DNA of 7,880 nt from LDYB01 sp037442385 (GTDB lineage: Bacteria > Armatimonadota > Fimbriimonadia > Fimbriimonadales > GBS-DC). Location of the stretch: assembly GCA_037442385.1 (NCBI GenBank), contig JBBIQJ010000124.1, forward strand, positions 1 through 7,880, in the 5' to 3' direction. Every line of letters begins with the position of its first letter. Positions within the stretch are counted from its first letter, which is position 1. Below are positions 5,965-7,880 of the stretch, one piece after another. The position numbers and the translations under genes were made by a program. The notes under the pieces are model-generated. The model worked only from the letters and a program-made list of their open reading frames with translations. It was not told where the DNA came from and made no database searches.

Positions 5965-7052
5965 AGCTTCAGCCCGTCCTGGCACGAGGCGATGCCCTGC
6001 CGTGCACCGTCCATATCGCGCCCTGCGCTAATCTGGCGCTCGTACTCGCGAATGGCTTGCTGGAAGTGCTTGCGGGCGTTCGCTTTGTCGTTCAGGCGTA
6101 GGTAGCAGGTCGCTATCTGCTGATGCACATAGCCGGGCGAGGGCGCAGTGGGCAGAGCGCGCTGATACGCCGCAATCGCTTCGCGATAGTTGCCCGCCAT
6201 CTGATAACGGCGTGCGGCGGCAAGAGGGTCCTCACGCGACGGGTTTGATTCGCCTGAACCCACCCGATGAACCTGAATCTCGTACACCCCGGGGTCGCGC
6301 TCTTCGACTTTTACATCGGGCATCACTTCGCTCTGGGGCTTCGAAGGTTCTGAAGAACTGGAGGTTTCGGGCTGCGCCTCTTTTTCGGCTTTGTTTTGGG
6401 GCGCAGGCAGGTTTGGCAAGGCGCCTGTCAGTGGCGGCGTGGGCGGGCTGGTCGGAGCCAGCGCGACCTTGCTGGGGTCTACCAGCACGGGCGGCACCGC
6501 CCCGTCTACAGGCTCCGTGCGCGAGGGTGCAGGCGGCGGAATCGGGTTGGGATTCGTCGCAGGGGTAGAAGTGGCGGGCGCAGGGGCAAGACTCGTGCTG
6601 GGAGCGGTTGCTGGCTGCGGCGCAGGGGGCGGCGCCGTCGCACGAACGAGCCACACAAAGCCGAGTATCAGCACCAGTCCCGCGCCCAGAAACGCCAGCA
6701 CGGCCGGCATCGCTTCCAGCCAGAGCGGGCGGGCGACTGTGTGCTTACGCTGTCCCCCCGCACGCAACGCTTCCAGCCGTACGCGCTCTGCAACACACAG
6801 CGGGTCTATCTCCAGCACGCACTCATATGCATGAATCGCATCCGCAATCTGACCCCGGCGTTCGTGAATCAGCCCCTTCAGCGAAAGCGCATGCACATGG
6901 CGCGGGTCTAATGCCAGAATCCCTTCGCATGCCAATAGCGCCTCCTCAAGGCGGTTCTGCTCGTACAGATGCACCGCCTCGCGCATCAGCGCTTCGATGC
7001 GCTCTTTTGGCACGCGCTCCGTGTCGGGCGTGTGTGTCGTTGACTCCTGCAT
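5952..7052 (-). CDS. Single-pass membrane protein with TPRs on both sides and a Pro-rich linker
   Basis: This protein has 366 residues. Two TPR units lie at about 21-53 (LYEQNRLEEALLACEGILAL) and 55-87 (KGLIHERRGQIADAIHAYE). One membrane segment spans about 115-136. A linker of about 110 residues rich in Pro, Ala, Thr and Ser (138-250) follows, then two more TPR-like units at about 274-340 (RRYQMAGNYREAIAAYQRAL and CYLRLNDKANARKHFQQAI). There is no signal peptide, so the first TPRs should be cytoplasmic and the second pair periplasmic, with a linker long enough to reach across the periplasm as in TonB-like proteins. The start at 7052 is chosen because GGGGAG lies 9 nt upstream; ATG at 7061 sits directly against that site. 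It is the first gene of the overlapping set and ends within the start of the exported TPR gene. It probably acts as a scaffold joining cytoplasmic and periplasmic partners. Confidence 0.75.
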   Translation of the reverse strand: MQESTTHTPDTERVPKERIEALMREAVHLYEQNRLEEALLACEGILALDPRHVHALSLKGLIHERRGQIADAIHAYECVLEIDPLCVAERVRLEALRAGGQRKHTVARPLWLEAMPAVLAFLGAGLVLILGFVWLVRATAPPPAPQPATAPSTSLAPAPATSTPATNPNPIPPPAPSRTEPVDGAVPPVLVDPSKVALAPTSPPTPPLTGALPNLPAPQNKAEKEAQPETSSSSEPSKPQSEVMPDVKVEERDPGVYEIQVHRVGSGESNPSREDPLAAARRYQMAGNYREAIAAYQRALPTAPSPGYVHQQIATCYLRLNDKANARKHFQQAIREYERQISAGRDMDGARQGIASCQDGLKLCDE

Positions 7053-7083
7053 CGGTATCATCTCCCCAGCCCCTCGCCATGTG

Positions 7084-7113
7084 ATTGTACCTTTTTTAGA
7101 CGCCCTACGTCTT
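7084..7113 (-). promoter_or_regulatory. Possible promoter for the TPR-PilZ-glycosyltransferase operon
   Basis: On the minus strand TACAAT (7089-7084) is a good -10 box. AAGACG (7113-7108) is a weak -35 box, 18 bp away, sharing only GAC with TTGACA. Initiation near 7077 would give a leader of about 25 nt holding the Shine-Dalgarno site. The operon could also be read from a promoter upstream of the TerC-family gene. Confidence 0.35.
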
Positions 7114-7116
7114 TTT
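7098..7116 (+). terminator. Small hairpin with T run, oriented for plus-strand transcripts
   Basis: AGACG (7098-7102) and CGTCT (7108-7112) pair around CCCTA, and the plus strand continues into TTTTT (7112-7116). It could stop rightward antisense transcription. On the minus strand the same hairpin covers the end of the TerC-family gene but is followed by A residues, so it should not stop transcription from that gene into the TPR operon. The stem is only 5 bp, so it is a weak call. Confidence 0.25.
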
Positions 7117-7797
7117 GCGTGCCCCAATCCGAATGTTAATCACCTCCACCGCCACGGCGAAGGCCATCGCGAAGTAGGTGTAGCCCTTGGGGATGTGATA
7201 ACCGAAACCCTCGCCCAGCAGATTGAACCCAATCAGCACGAGAAACGCCAGCGCCAGCACCTTCAGCGAGGGATGTGCGTCGATGAGTCTGCTCACCGAA
7301 CCCACAAACGCCAGCATGAACGCGATGGAAACAACGACTGCCGCAATCATCACCCACAGCTCGCGCACCATGCCAATCGCCGTCAACACCGAGTCCACCG
7401 AGAACACGAGGTCAATCAGCATAATTTGCACCACCGCCCATCCGAAACTGATTCGTTTCGGGATCGGGTGGGGCTGGTCTGCCATTTCCACCTTGTGATG
7501 AATCTCGTAGGTTGCCTTCCCTATCAGGAACAGCCCGCCCAGAATCAAAATCAGGTCTCTGCCCGAAAACTCGTTGCCGAAGAGCGTCAACAGCGGCTTC
7601 TGCAGTCCCAGCACCCAGGTGATGGAGAGCAGCAGCAGAATTCGCATCACCAGTGCTAACCCCAGTCCCACAAAGCGAGCGCGCGTCCGTTGGTTTTCGG
7701 GCAGCTTGTCGGAAAGGATGGAGATAAAAATGATGTTGTCGATCCCCAGCACAATCTCCAATGCGCTGAGCGTAATCAGGGCGATAATGGCTTCCAT
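7105..7797 (-). CDS. TerC-family integral membrane protein
   Basis: This 230-residue protein has about seven hydrophobic segments and belongs to the TerC family (PF03741). It carries both family signatures with conserved acidic residues: LEIVLGIDNIIFISIL (13-28, with E14 and D20) and the second-half repeat LIDLVFSVDSVL (127-138, with D129 and D135). Members such as Alx, YoaE and YkoY have been linked to metal-ion, mainly manganese, transport and to metal loading of exported enzymes; tellurium resistance gave the family its name but is not shown here. The start at 7797 (MEAIIALITLSALEIVLG) is chosen because GAGGGAG lies about 8 nt upstream and family members begin this way. An in-frame ATG at 7839 lacks a ribosome binding site. 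It is the first gene seen on this strand, 52 nt ahead of the TPR operon. Confidence 0.9.
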   Translation of the reverse strand: MEAIIALITLSALEIVLGIDNIIFISILSDKLPENQRTRARFVGLGLALVMRILLLLSITWVLGLQKPLLTLFGNEFSGRDLILILGGLFLIGKATYEIHHKVEMADQPHPIPKRISFGWAVVQIMLIDLVFSVDSVLTAIGMVRELWVMIAAVVVSIAFMLAFVGSVSRLIDAHPSLKVLALAFLVLIGFNLLGEGFGYHIPKGYTYFAMAFAVAVEVINIRIGARKKT

Positions 7798-7841
7798 GCG
7801 TTCGGCTCCCTCGTTAAGGGTTGAAGTGGCTGCGGACATGA

Positions 7842-7865
7842 ACTATACCCGATGGAGAGCGTCAA
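7842..7865 (-). promoter_or_regulatory. Weak promoter-like sequence upstream of the TerC-family gene
   Basis: TATAGT (7847-7842) resembles a -10 box. TTGACG (7865-7860) resembles a -35 box, but the spacing of 12 bp is too short for normal use. If the -10 box is real, initiation falls near 7834, after the ATG at 7839, which would rule that codon out and favour 7797. The upstream region, where a Mn-sensing riboswitch is often found for this family, lies outside the window. Confidence 0.2.
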
Positions 7866-7880
7866 CTCGGAATGTGTTTT

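Noticed and set aside
6391..6911. Gly/Arg-rich plus-strand frames over the TPR membrane protein gene
   Set aside because: They arise from the Pro/Ala-rich linker read on the other strand. They have no ribosome binding site and no family resemblance.
7798..7839. N-terminal 14-residue extension of the TerC-family protein
   Set aside because: It has no Shine-Dalgarno site and is absent from the usual family start, while ATG at 7797 has GAGGGAG at good spacing.

Overview
The window is about 7.9 kb of GC-rich bacterial DNA, with genes packed on both strands. No RNA gene, insertion sequence, CRISPR array or phage gene is visible. Shine-Dalgarno sites are strong. A secreted protein with a C-terminal VPEP / hydrophobic / Arg-rich PEP-CTERM tail implies a diderm that makes exopolysaccharide and has an exosortase. 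The mix of PEP-CTERM proteins, TPR proteins, a PilZ protein and a FucP-like MFS carrier would suit an environmental bacterium such as Armatimonadota, but this placement is an inference from style only.

Left region (1 to about 1540): two divergent genes for exported proteins share a 439-bp control region. The minus-strand gene runs off the left edge. It has a signal peptide, a strong ribosome binding site and a textbook sigma-70 promoter (TTGACA, 17 bp, TATAAT). The plus-strand gene encodes a 217-residue PEP-CTERM protein with a choice-of-anchor C / DUF642-like beta domain. It is preceded by a near-perfect sigma-54 (-24/-12) element. A GC-rich hairpin with a T run follows it.

Middle (about 1540 to 2969): an MFS transporter, probably a sugar or organic solute carrier of the FucP-like type. 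Its Shine-Dalgarno site lies in the arm of a small hairpin. Its last 17 bases overlap the tail of the convergent glycosyltransferase gene.

Right region (2953 to 7797, all minus strand): four genes in a tightly overlapping operon. In order of transcription they are a single-pass membrane protein with TPRs on both sides of the membrane, an exported TPR protein with a CsgG/FlgO/TolB-like N-terminal region, a membrane-anchored PilZ (c-di-GMP receptor) protein, and a family 2 glycosyltransferase. The overlaps are 13, 4 and 8 nt. A TerC-family membrane protein lies 52 nt upstream on the same strand and may be co-transcribed.

The most interesting unit is this four-gene operon. It has the parts expected of a c-di-GMP-responsive surface glycan or exopolysaccharide module: a sensor, an enzyme, and a transmembrane plus periplasmic TPR scaffold. 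It lies close to a sigma-54-type promoter in front of an exosortase substrate, a protein class known to be linked to exopolysaccharide production. The link between the two regions is a hypothesis.
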